The translations under genes and the position numbers were made by a program. A model generated the notes under the pieces. That model made no database searches and was not told where the DNA came from. It worked only from the letters and a program-made list of their open reading frames with translations. 64,000 bases of DNA. It comes from Agelaius tricolor. Lineage: Eukaryota; Chordata; Aves; Passeriformes; Icteridae. Location of the stretch: assembly GCA_023055355.1 (NCBI GenBank), contig JALJCS010000009.1, positions 24,701,001 through 24,765,000 of the forward strand, read 5' to 3'. Shown in pieces: positions 24,364 to 35,247 of the stretch. Positions within the stretch are counted from its first letter, which is position 1, and every line of letters starts with the position of its first letter.

Positions 24364-25808
24364 CTGGGCAAAAGGAAAAGGAAAAGAGTCACTTGGGAGC
24401 TTATTTGCTTTCCCACTGATGCCCAGAACCCACCCTGCCATTCCTCTGGAGGTTTTGTGCTTAGTGCACCATGAACGCAGCAGCAAACTTCAAAGATAGT
24501 GCCTCTCCTGACTGACTGGAGGGCAATGAAGGCACTCTTTTCCTCTCTCTGCTTTCTTTCTTCTAACCTTCTCCTCCTCCTCCCAAGAAGCAATCCACAC
24601 TTCTAACTCACTCCCAACTATTGTCTTACTTCACTGACTTTGAATTACCTGTGTTTTAATACCCTTCAGGATCAGCAGAGACAGCTCTCTTGAATAGGGG
24701 GGTGTGGGCAGAAAAAGTGCTCCCTCCCAGTTTGGGATAGAGGCAGCTAGAGAAGGGTCACAGAGATCTCTGTCATTAAGCTTCCCTCACCTCTCAGGTA
24801 ATTCCAGGGCACACTCACCCCATTCTTCCCCCACCCTCCCATACCTTTCCTTCCTCTCAGGACACACATGGTCCCTTGTGCCCCAGGCCCTCTGCTGCTG
24901 CCTGTGCTTTTCTTCCTCCCAGGACAGCAGACACACAGTCAGGGAAACAGTCCTGGGCTGACCATGACTCTGGTGTGCTCTGCAAAGCTGACCCTGTCTC
25001 CACAGAGCCCCAGCAAGGCATCCTACCTCCAGCAATATGAACTGCAAGGGGTCATCAGGCTTGTGGATCAGCAGTTTTTCTGTGATATCCTGAGACAGAG
25101 ACAAACAGGAGGAAAGAATTATTGATCTTTGGATAGATGGGTGCACTTCCTGTTCCAATGCCATCTGCATTTTAAAAAGCAAGAATCTCTTCAGACACCA
25201 AAGATGATCTAGGGTCCTTTTCTACTGCTTTTTCTTAAGTCAATACTTAAGACAGCACAGGACAAGGAGGGATCTGGGGAAGGGATAATTTGATTCAAGC
25301 TAACTTTAGGCCAAGCTCCTCATGTAAGCCTCTGGAAGAAGATAAGAAATATGTATTTCACCTGAAATATCTGTAGAATTTTATGTTCCTCCACATAATT
25401 CATGGCAACTTGATAGGGGTCTCCAAAATCCTCTGGATTCTCCAATGATTCAAATGCAATCTCTGCTGCTGACAACACAGCCTCAACGGTGTTACTGCCA
25501 TCCTGTGTGGATTCAGAGGTGTGCATCTTGACTTTGAAACCTGGAAGTTCACCCACAGGTGATCTGATCTCAGGTGAGATTTCCCTGGATGCAGACTATA
25601 CAATGAGCTGGAAGTGGTGCTCAGAATGTGGTGGCTTCTTGACAGCCAGCTGGTCTGCAGGTACTGGCAATTCCACTACAGACGGCTGGGCTGCAGATGC
25701 TGGTGTTTCCACGCCACGTAAGTCATCCAGTGATGGTGGGGATTCAACTATGGGTGTGTGGTCCTCAGATTCCTCCACTTCAGATTCTGAATGATGATCG
25801 AACCCTTG
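24310..25808 (-). CDS. TEX55: TEX55-like protein, RIIa docking domain (C-terminal part, with internal stop)
   Basis: Mammalian TEX55 is a testis/sperm-flagellum protein with a C-terminal PKA regulatory-subunit-type (RIIa) dimerisation/docking domain. Three minus-strand exons (25362-25808, 25027-25089, 24310-24363) join in frame. The domain runs from about VAMNYVEEHKILQIFQ across the splice junction to DITEKLLIHKPDDPLQFILL, then a short tail ending SMINARQAEPEKLSE and TAG. Upstream the first of these exons encodes an acidic, proline-rich, low-complexity stretch, as in TEX55. The assignment rests on the domain and on position between UPK1B and IGSF11, as in human. A TAG at 25596-25598 interrupts the frame, so either the gene is decaying, translation starts later (a methionine follows in KVKMHTSES), or this individual or assembly carries a nonsense base. 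The true 5' coding end was not found. Confidence 0.72.
25027..25089 (-). CDS. TEX55: TEX55-like exon: second half of docking domain
   Basis: These 63 bases encode 21 residues, starting DITEKLLIHKPDDPLQ, with a CTCAG acceptor and GTAGGA donor in phase 0. The KPDDPLQF block is typical of RIIa-type domains of sperm proteins. Confidence 0.82.
25362..25808 (-). CDS. TEX55: TEX55-like exon: acidic region and start of docking domain
   Basis: This is 447 bases from a TATTGTAG acceptor with a pyrimidine-rich tract to a CAG|GTGAAA donor. In frame it reads QGFDHHSESEVEESEDH and continues through ETPASAAQPSVVELPVP to HFQLIV, then TAG. After the stop the same frame resumes (SASREISPEIRSPVGELPGF) and runs open to HKILQIFQ. 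Similar composition on both sides of the stop supports one exon with a nonsense change. I found no convincing donor/acceptor pair that would splice the stop out. Confidence 0.65.
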
Positions 25809-25873
25809 CTACAATATTTAGCAGATAAAGAACAAGAGTATTTAAAACATCTACCTCCACAGACTAGACATAG

Positions 25874-25926
25874 CATATTACTCCATCCTCTGCAAATAAA
25901 TATGCTGCAGAAGATGGAGTAATATG
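25874..25926. repeat. Perfect hairpin: 14-bp stem, one mismatch, 6-bp stem, 11-base loop
   Basis: CATATTACTCCATC at 25874-25887 is the exact reverse complement of 25913-25926. Inside, TCTGCA (25889-25894) pairs with TGCAGA (25906-25911) after one C/A mismatch, leaving an 11-base AT-rich loop. It lies about 65 bases upstream of the acceptor of the TEX55-like exon, within the presumed intron. Confidence 0.9.
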
Positions 25927-26667
25927 TACACTTATAGCATGCACTAACAGGGTTTATTTCTGTGACTGGCTCCACCTGCACCTTCTACATGATCACAGGA
26001 AATCTACTTAAGCTTCGGCCCAAGCCTTCAGAACTGAACTATTCAGCAGTTGTATCTGTGCCTGATCCTCGCTGACTAGTCTTCCTAGGGTGACTCTGAG
26101 TGTATATACTAGGTAGCTTTGTGTCTATGGAAGTCCCTTGGATGGATCCCAGACCTGACCCATGACCTTTCCTTGCCTGTGACTGTTGGTGACCCCTCTG
26201 ATGTGTGCGCTGCCTGCACTGTGGCTGCCCTCAGCTCCTGCCTCATTCCCTGCTTGGTGCACCTCCAGGTTTGCTCCCTGACAGCAGCAGCTGAAATTTG
26301 GTTGGGCTTGCCCATCTACCCCTTGAGCAGCTGGCCGTGGACTGTGCTGTGTCCATGCCCCTCACTCCCATCCCTAGACCTGTGACTGAGTGCGGGCAGT
26401 CCGGCCCTGTTTCTTTCTCCCATCCCGAGTCCCGGCTGCTGCAATGTTGCCTGAAGCGGGGTGCTGGGGGAGGACCGAGGGGGAGCAGCAGCTGCGCTCA
26501 CCCTCCTGGAACTGGGAGGGAGGGCGCTGTTCCTGTTGACAACGGGGTTCGCTCCGAGCAGAAGAGAGGCGGTGGGAGGCCGGGCCGGGCCGGGCGGTGC
26601 AGCCCGGGAAGCGGGGGGAGCAGTTCCCGGCCGGGGCTCTCCCTCACCTGCCCCCGGGTCTGCAGGG

Positions 26668-26684
26668 AAGGGCAGGGGGCGCTT
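26668..26684 (+). promoter_or_regulatory. CTCF-like motif core
   Basis: GCAGGGGGCGC fits the central CTCF consensus at every position. A motif match inside a GC-rich island is weak evidence on its own. Confidence 0.35.
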
Positions 26685-26773
26685 CGCCCCCCGCCTACGC
26701 CGGCTCTTTCTGCCGCTCGCCACTCGCCGTAGCCGGGGGAGAGGTGGGTGGGTGGGCGCGGGAAGCCGCGGCG

Positions 26774-26787
26774 GTTGCCAGGGTAAC
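26774..26787. promoter_or_regulatory. Perfect RFX X-box
   Basis: GTTGCCAGGGTAAC matches the RFX consensus (two inverted half sites with a 2-base spacer) in full. RFX factors drive ciliary and spermatogenic genes, which suits a TEX55 promoter. Confidence 0.65.
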
Positions 26788-26793
26788 GGCCGT

Positions 26794-26799
26794 CACGTG
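26794..26799. promoter_or_regulatory. CACGTG E-box beside a CRE-like half site
   Basis: CCGTCACGTG places a TGACG half site (minus strand) over a canonical E-box, 7 bases from the X-box. The cluster resembles regulatory cores of CpG-island promoters. Confidence 0.4.
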
Positions 26800-26849
26800 C
26801 CTCGGCGCGCGGCGCGGCCGGCGTCACGCGGGCGGCTGAGGGCCGCGCG

Positions 26850-26865
26850 GCCATCTTGGGTGAGG
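26850..26865 (+). promoter_or_regulatory. YY1-like site and splice donor of a candidate plus-strand first exon
   Basis: GCCATCTTGG (26850-26859) matches the YY1 motif that often sits just downstream of transcription starts and fixes their direction. It runs straight into GTGAGG, a usable donor. Together they suggest a short non-coding plus-strand exon ending at 26859, perhaps an upstream IGSF11 first exon. Confidence 0.4.
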
Positions 26866-26959
26866 GCGGAGTTCCGGGGCGGAGTTCCAGGGCGGCGGGG
26901 CGGGAATCCCGGAGTTCATCAGTGGGAAAAGATCCACGAGTCCAGCTGATCACCGAGCG

Positions 26960-27510
26960 CTACGATGCCTGCTGGACCATGGCAGTAAGTGCCATGTCCG
27001 ATCTTTGCTTAATCATTTCCAGGGACGGTAGCTCCACCACCTCCCTGGGCAGCCCATTCCAATGTCTAATCATGTTTTCTGTGAAGAAATTCTTCCTAAT
27101 GTCTAACCTAAGCCTCCCCTGGCACAGCTTAAGACTGTATCCTTTTCTTCCATCGCTGGTTGCCTGGCAGAAGAGACCAACCCCCACCTGGCTACAGTCT
27201 GCTTACAGGTGGTTGGAGAGAGGGATAAAACCCCCTGAACCTCCTTTCCTCCAGGCTGAGCATCCCCCAGCTCCCTCAGCCGCTCCTTAAAGGACTTGTG
27301 CTCCAAACCCTTCACCAGCTCCATTGCCTTCTCTGGACTCTGTCCACCACCTCAATGCCTTGTAGTGAAGGCCCCCAGAAGTGGGCTCGATTCAGAAGAG
27401 ACAGGATTTGAGGAGTGGGCTCCCCAGGGCTGAGTACAGGGGGACAATCACTGCCCTGGTCCTGCTGCTCACACAATTCCTGATATGGGCCAGGATGTCA
27501 CTGGTGGTGA
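26960..27510 (-). mobile_element. CR1 LINE fragment, reverse-transcriptase 3' portion
   Basis: Minus-strand translation gives the CR1 C-terminal pattern (RHWNGLPREVVELPSLEM, preceded by GRLRLDIRKNFF). Upstream CR1 blocks are frameshifted relative to it. The 3' tail appears missing and the 5' end is truncated. It abuts the CpG island. Confidence 0.85.
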
Positions 27511-27805
27511 TGCCTGGCCCTGGCCCTCATCCTGTCTCTGGGTCTGGTTCTGGTCTCAGTCCTGGAAAAGGACATGTCAAATAGCTTGTGCAGAAAAGCA
27601 GGGAAGCAAGAGGTAGGGTATTAGAGTGCCAAGAGGAATATTTCCATGTACATTGATGTGAGAGGTACTTTCTCCTGTCCTCAGTGTTACACAGATCCAG
27701 ACAGTTTGTGTTCTGTGTGATGAACTTCGTCAGAAAAAGCAAATAAACAGACTGCCAGTTTTCCCCAAAGAGGAGATGAAAGGAGAAAGATAAAAGCTCT
27801 GCTGT

Positions 27806-27819
27806 GTTACCACAGTAAC
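27806..27819. promoter_or_regulatory. Second perfect RFX X-box
   Basis: GTTACCACAGTAAC also fits the two half sites with a 2-base spacer. It lies about 1 kb from the X-box in the CpG island, just beyond the CR1 fragment. Confidence 0.45.
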
Positions 27820-30800
27820 AAGTTTCTGACATATTCTGGTTCATGCTCCAGTCTGACAAGAGCTGGGTTTGAAACAACTGGCTGAAAATGCCATGGGGGC
27901 TTATGGGGATGAGAGGAGGGGAGATACAGGACTTCAAAAGCTGTTCTAAACTTACAGATGTCACTTCCATTCAGAGCAGTTCACTTTGTGTGTGTTTTTC
28001 AGGTTATGCCATTGGCCTTTTAAGAGAAACAGCTTCCTTACTACTCCAGTGCCAGGTTCATGACAGTGCTGTCCATATCCTCAGCCACGCTGACCACTCA
28101 GATCCTCTTGCACTGGAGCACTGCTGTTTGCACTCATGAGATGCCAGGTCATTCCCTCTCTGATCCCTTCTTGCATCTCCCATTCCTCCATGTGACAGTG
28201 ATGGTTCCAGACAGCATGGGACTGCCGGCTTTTTGTAACTGCTGATACAGTTTTATCTGAAGGAGGCATCTTGATATCAGTTGTGTATTACGGTGGTTGT
28301 GCGCTGAGCCATCCCAGAGCTGTGTTCTCCGCAGCATGACTCCCTGCAGGACTTCTCCCATGGGTTTCTCCTCTCTATCCTCTACTGGACGGAACTAAGC
28401 AGTTCTCAGCTGCCTGCTGGTTTCAGATAGTGTCATGCTGTGGGTAAATCTCGAGCCCCATGTGTTCCTTTCATCTGTGCCTCATTGGTAAACAGCAGAT
28501 CTCTCCATTTCCAACCCCACTGCCTACTGCAGGGATCTGGCTGCTGGGTCTGGAAAGCTAGGATTTTGCACAGGGAAGTAAGATGAATGACTCTATTAAA
28601 TAAACATCACTGCTCTGTTTATTCTTTCAAAAGAACAGATTAAAAAAAAAAGAAGATGCATTTTAAATGCATTAAAAATTCTGAGCAAAATAATGCCTTA
28701 AATACAACGCTCATGTAAGATAAATCACATGGCTTTTTTCTACACAGGCACATGGAAAGCAAAAGCATATTATTATATCATTATTTATATGGCACCATAT
28801 GCTAAGTCTGGAACTTAAAGACTTTGAAATAAATAAGAAAACACCAGCTGCAGATTAGCAATACACTCCTTTATTGGGAGTCACTGTGTAACTGTGGCTA
28901 TCATTCCTGCTGTTAAGTTAAAACTTAAATAAATTGTCAGAGAAATAAGATAGCCATTAGAGATTCAGTGTCTGTCTCCTGGGGACGCTTTTTCTAACAG
29001 CTGTAACAAAGACATGCTGCTGGTTTTGTCCTATCTCTGTAGTAACTCACTGCATTTGTCCCTGCAGTATTGCACAGTTGTTCAGCAGAGATGGTTGAGC
29101 TGCTCACTATAAATAATGTTGGTTAACAATGCGGCTCCTTTTGGGTTAATAAATTATGCTCAAACCACTCTTGAGCCTCTTTGATTGGTTTCTTGCAAGT
29201 CTGCAGTGGAGAGTTGGAAGAAATCACTTTCCATAGTCTGTTTACTTTGAATATTTCTTCTTATTTTATTGAGCTGTAAATATATGTATATAATAGCCAA
29301 ATCCTGAAAGTGCCTATCTCAAATTCTGGTCGCCTCATCCGCTGCTTGAAAATCGTAATGAGATGCATGGGATGAAACATATCAGCAAATTTAAATGTCA
29401 TTGCTTAAAGGGGCAGAGGGCCTCGGTCAGCGCCATGCTGGGAGATTTGTTCCTCTTCTTTGTGTGGGATTTGCTGTCCAAAGCTGGGGTTTCCCCCTGG
29501 CTGAAGTTGGTGGCCGGAGCAGGGAGCTCACCTGCCACATGATCCATGAACTGCGGCAGCCCAGTCGATACCCACAGCCAGGGCCTCGTTGTTCTCTGTA
29601 CACTGCAGCCCCAAAACTATCTGACCTGTGCTTTTGTACAGGTATGGCCAGACATAGTTAAAGCCTTCCTGACCTCTGGTGAACAAAGAGCAGCTTCAGG
29701 TCACGGAACAATGATCAAAAAAAAACCCCCAGGCTGTGAGGCAGAGGCCTGGGGTCCTTGGAGAGACATCTCTGCTCATCTGTGTCCTGATCGGACTCTG
29801 TGGGGTCATGAGGTTGCCCTGCACGTTGGTTCCTTACCTCAGTGGTGGGTTAATTGTTCTGCTCTCGATCCAGAGGGTTTTGAGAAAAAAAAAACGGGTG
29901 GGAGGAGAGCAGGTGTTAGTGCAAGAGAGTGGAGAAAGCCAGCTCGTGCATGAGATAGAGGGCTGGACTGCAGGTGGAAGAGAGGTGTCTGGGGCTGCGG
30001 ATTTGCATCCAGACTGCTCCTGTACCAGCAAACTTTGGTGTGGGCGTACTTCTGGCAGCGATGTTGAAGAGGAGACACCTGTACCCAGTGTCTGTGCCTA
30101 TACAGGTGGCTCTGAGTGTTTATGTGCCGGCAAATGCAGTTCTTCCCGCTGCCCTTCCTGCAGCTGGGGCTCTGCCCGCATTTCCCAGCAGAGAGCAGCA
30201 GAGCCTCGTAGCTGCTCGCAGGGCCTCGGAGTGCGGCAGCCTCCGGGACCTTCTGGCAGCGCTTGCCTCCGCAAAGCACAGCAGTCAGTAAATCTTCGCT
30301 GAGCTCGCAGGCATGTCAGGCATTGGTTTGCCTCACCAAGAGCATTGGTGTGGGCAAACAGAAGACACATACTCTCAATAACGAAGATTCGGGGCTTTCC
30401 TGAAAACCAAGATGTTTGCAGAAATAAGTGAGACTTTTCTTGAAGAGGTGTTTTCCACATTGTCTTTCTGCTCGAAGTTTCCTGAAAGGGAGTGCCTCAA
30501 GTATGGCTTCAGAAAGTGGGGGCAACAGGATAAGCAAACCTCCTTCACAGATGACCAGCACAGACTAGGTAACCCCTCAAGGTCGCCTTCAGGCCAGCCT
30601 TCAGCAGTGCAGGAAAGAGAAGTGTTATTAGCTTCTCTACTTGGAAATATTTGCTTTGGGAACCTGTTTAGCCTACCTTAGATTTAACCCTTTCTGTTAA
30701 AAATAAAGTTTCAGCTGACTATTTTTCCCTCATTTGTAATGTTACCAGGAATGTTACTGGAGATAAAGATGAATGAAAAAAGTGGGATTGTTTCTTTGCC

Positions 30801-33800
30801 AAGGTGTCAAAAAGAATTAATCTGTGTCTAGTTTAGATAACATTCTCAAGGAAAACAAGACTTATTTCCCTGTTTGGAAGTTTCCCTGCTGTTCCTATGG
30901 CAGTTAAATAAGTAAAATTTGGGATTGTATTAGAAGGTCCTCAGAAATATTAACTGGGACTGGTTTTGTAATTCCTTAATTGTCTCATTCTAGTTCCTGA
31001 AACTATTATGGTTTTATACGTTCTCTTGGAAAATAATCACAGACCTTCTGGGAGGCCCAGTCCTTGTAAGGCAGAGGGCTGAAATTTGGTCTCACTATCA
31101 CATGGCATGAGAGAGAGGGGATGGTGTGTTCTGGCTGAAGTCCACAAGGAACCTTCATCCAATCCTGTCTCCATCAGCTGTGAAACCCCAGAAGGAATGA
31201 AGGGTCCAGACGTGAAGTTCAGCTGAGGGAGTGGTGCCTGCGGAGGATATTGGGCATAAGGACAGCAGCTGGGTACTGAGAAGACCCCAGTTTGCCTTTT
31301 TGCTCCATCCTGCGAGCTGTGCCTCATTGCTGTGTTCCTCTCTGCTGTGAACCCATTCCTGGCATTGGAACAGGGAGGCAGGCATGATATGGAACAGGAT
31401 TTTGGAAGGCAAATCTATCACGCAGTGACAGCAAGACCCTGGATAACCCTGGCAATAGGTCCCTCTTGAAGAGGCTGTATTCCACAGATGGTTGTGAGGG
31501 GCTTTCTGCATTCCTCAAAGCCTTGTGGCCACAATACCCTCTTCACCCTCCCTTCCGCACACCCCCTTATTTGGCCTGTATACCAAGCTAATTTAAAATG
31601 TGGTGCAGACCACCTCAGCCCTGGGGTCACTCAGCTGGCCTCTACAGCCTCCCACCACTCACCCTAGGTAGGATCTGTCCTTCTTTATTTGTGCAAATGA
31701 TACTTTGTCTCTGAATTGTAGCTGTACATGGGAAAGGTGCAATTAGCTGCTGCAAGGAGCCAGGCCTGTCTGCCTTCCCTTGTTTAACAGAGGCTTTAAT
31801 TAAAGACCCCCTGATGCTAGAAAGGCACATTAATTATTCATCTGAAAACATTTACATAGAGTCCCCCGTTTCCCTTCTTCAATAAATTATCAGCTTCACA
31901 TCTCCATAATTCATCGAAATGACTAAAAATACATTGTCTCAGCCTCCATCACCTCCCTTTTCACTTTGTCTATTCTAACTGTGATGGGTTCAGTATCTTA
32001 ATGTGAAGGTCTCCTACTGCTCTTAAGTAAAAAGGGAGGATGGAATACAAGAGGGAGAGGGAGAGGGAAAGATTTGTCCCCTGATGGGAGTCATGCAGAT
32101 GGCAGTAATTTTTGGTTTTTTCTTTCCCACAAAATTGGCATGATCCTGAGGTTTGAAGAAACTCATTGACTAAAGAAAATATATTTCCAGGGACAGAAGA
32201 GGTCTGGGTTTAGATGTTTTCTATGCTCAGATGTAGACAGCCTGTGTGATCCTTAGCCCAGCAGTTAATCTCCCTAGATCATCTCTGCACCTCACCTGTA
32301 GACCAGGCCAGCAGTTCCCTCTCTGCCTGGTAGAGGGATGGTTCTTTACTAGTTGTAAGCTGTTCTAATATAGGCGTGTGAAAGAGAAAAAAAGCAAAAC
32401 AGATAAGGTTAGGCAGAGGGAGAAGCTTTGCAGCAATTCACAACAAAGATGTCACTCCAGGCACAACTGAGGGAAAATTCACTGCAAATGGTTTTCTCCA
32501 ATGCATTTCACTTTGTGACAAAGTGAACCATCACATGAGAGAGGAAAAAAACAGTCCTCGGAGGGCTTGTTTACATGGGGAGTTGCAACAAATTAGTGTG
32601 AGGTGTGAGGTAATGTGCAGAAGTTGAAGTGCATTTAACTTCTGTGTGGGGGCTCTGATACACAAGGAAAATGGCCATGGTTTACTATGGTGACAATTAA
32701 ACAAAAGCAAAGCAAAGGTCTCTTTATCTCCCTATATTTATGCAGGGCTTAACATGCTTTACCATGCACTCATTTCTCATCTTTGGTAATTTATTTTAAC
32801 TTTCATGAATGTTCTAATCTGTAGGGATTGGAGAAGGGCATGCTGCACGTGGCTCTGAATACCTACTGTTCCTGGAAAACCTGGACCAGTCTCGGTGCCT
32901 ACAGAAATCAGACCAGATGTGCTCTCCTGGGAGCAGGGGGAGCCAGATGCTGCAGACAGGTGATCTAGGATGATGGGTGAAACGGACAGGATGGATACTG
33001 GCAACTTTCTTGGGATGTGGTCAAAGAGGGCATTAGATAATGAACCAGGAAAGAAATGTTGACTTCAGAGGACTTGACCTCTAAATCTGAGACTAAAAAT
33101 GAGGTGGAACTGATTACAAAGAGAGTGATTACAGTTATCTGAAGCATTACTTTATTGAATTCTGTGGGTTTTTTTCTTTCTCTTGCCCTTGTTACTGTTT
33201 TAGATGGGTTGTCTTGGCTCAGCAGTGAATAACATGGTGACAAAAACCTTGTCTGATCATGGGGCTGTGTCTGAATCTTGGGCAGTGCAATCTTAGAGCT
33301 GAGAGACTAGAAGCCCTTCCTGCATTCAATACATTGATTAAGTTTACTAAGATATAAATATCATCTACTGCTTACCAATTACATTATAGTTCAGATTATT
33401 TTATTAAGGGATCTGAATTAGCATTCTTCTGGATGTAAGAAGAGCATGTTTTTACAGGCAATAGTTAAAAGCTCCCATCCTTTTCTTCCATCTAAACAAA
33501 TTGGATTAAAATTTTCTGTAGTGAAGTTTTTTAGCACTTATCTATGGAGACCCCTTAAAAATTGTCCAGGCAATGGCTTTCATCCAAAGGTATGTAAGTT
33601 TCAGTCTTGAGATACTCACAATCCAGCCTTTGCTGTTAAATTTGTATTGGCCTTAACATGCTTTGAAGTAATAATCAGTGCTGTGTCTCCAGGGGGATAG
33701 GACAATATGTAATTGGCTTAAGCAGAAGGAAGATCTCGTTAGACATTAAGAAGCCTTTACTAATGGTACAGTAATTAAGCACAGGAATAAATGGCTCGAG

Positions 33801-35216
33801 GCCTTCTGCCTATAGAGAAGTTTGGATGAACACACTGAATCTTGTCTTCTCCCACAAGGAAAGCAGAGATCATTCTTTGCAGTTTCTTTCAACTGTGTTT
33901 TCTATGATTCTGAAAATGTCCACAAAGTTTTCTTGCCAAAAGTGGCAATAGCAGCATTTTCATTGCCACTGCATTGTCATTGGAAATACTACCCCATCAG
34001 TGCCCCAACGGAAGAACAAGCTGAAATAACAGAATGCCAATGAGAGCATCCTTTCTTTCCAAGCTGGCAGGAGCAAGCCATTCTGGAAGGTGATGTACAT
34101 CTCCCATAACCCATGCTCCAGCTTCCTTGGTTGAGCCAAATTGTCTTCCCTGCTTGTCAAATGGGAGAAGTGTTAACACTGTAATTAGAAACATTAAAGC
34201 AATCAAAATGAGCATACAGGCATAATTAAGGCACTATTGGTTTATGTCCCCTGCAGACATTCTTTTAGAATAAATGACTTTTTGGTTTAATTTAAGCCTC
34301 TTCCAAAACATCACTAAAACAAAGGGGCAAAGGAGTTTCTATCCATATATTCACCAGTAAAACTATTTAGTTTTCAATCTCATAACCTAGTTTATACTGG
34401 TAAAATTTCCCTGCACTGACTAAATAGAGGGTATTGCTGAATAAAGAGCTTAGCTTGAGAAGAATGAGTTGGGTCTGGACAATAAGAATCAAAGAGGAGC
34501 AAGAGAGACTGCACTGGCTCTGGATCAAGCCCTTCATAAAAGAGAAATTAGCTGTGCTGTGCCAGTTGGACATGATGTTATGAAAGTGCCATTTTTTCCT
34601 GAGAAGGAAAGGTACACCGAATATTTAAGAAGGCTGGTAGAGTTTTTTCCAATCTGGGTGAGTGCATAAAGGAGAGATGAAGATCAGCAACATTAGGTGA
34701 GTATGGAGGAGTTGCAACTCTTCTTCTCTGTAAGTCTAGAGTGGTCTTGCACTATGAAAGAGGTTGAGCCCCATTCTCAGTGCTCACTGGGTTAAGCCTT
34801 GGAAAAGTAGGTGTTCAGCTCTGACTTGCTGAGGCTGAGCTGTCTGCAGAAAGTAGCCACAACTTGTCTAGTTGAGAAAGATGGGCCCAGCACTGTGTGT
34901 GCATGTATATGTGGCGTGATTTTGGTGCTGAAAAAGAAGCACAATTGCCACCCATTAGAAAAGTTCTGCCCCTTGGTTCCTCATTCTGCCATAGGAATAC
35001 TTTTCCTTGTGATCCTGGTAGTTGTAATGGCCAATTCAGCCTAAGAAAAGGGGCTCAGTGTTACCCAGGGGTCAAGGCAGAGTTGCTTGCACCAAGTGAC
35101 TTCATATAGAATGGGAATCTGCACATCCAAATGTGTGAATATTTTCTGTCCTGGCTGCCTTCAGCTCACAGGAAGGTTGAGGACTGGAGGACTGGCATGT
35201 GGACTTTATTTGAGGT

Positions 35217-35247
35217 TGATGTTAACCTTTCCACTGGGTTAACATCA
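35217..35247. repeat. Inverted repeat, 11-bp arms with 9-base loop
   Basis: TGATGTTAACC and its exact reverse complement flank nine bases. Each arm includes GTTAAC. A structure of this size could arise by chance in a window this long. Confidence 0.8.

Larger units (their letters stand above)
26390..26950. promoter_or_regulatory. CpG island, candidate divergent promoter of TEX55 and an upstream IGSF11 start
   Basis: GC content and CpG density rise abruptly here from an AT-rich background and stop at a CR1 copy. The island sits between the minus-strand TEX55-like exons and the plus-strand IGSF11 locus, where human places both 5' ends. It holds a CTCF-like core, an X-box, an E-box and a YY1-like site (listed separately). 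Its open frames on both strands are compositional and are not called as genes. Confidence 0.7.

Noticed and set aside
26316..26953. Long open frames on both strands in the 26.4-26.95 kb island
   Set aside because: Same reason: GC-rich composition removes stops. None continues into the TEX55-like exons through a visible splice pair.
29736..30302. 188-codon plus-strand open frame
   Set aside because: Overlaps other frames in a moderately GC-rich patch; no recognisable domain.
32507..32527. 21-bp palindrome with 10-bp arms
   Set aside because: Arms this short with a small spacer are expected about once in a window this size.
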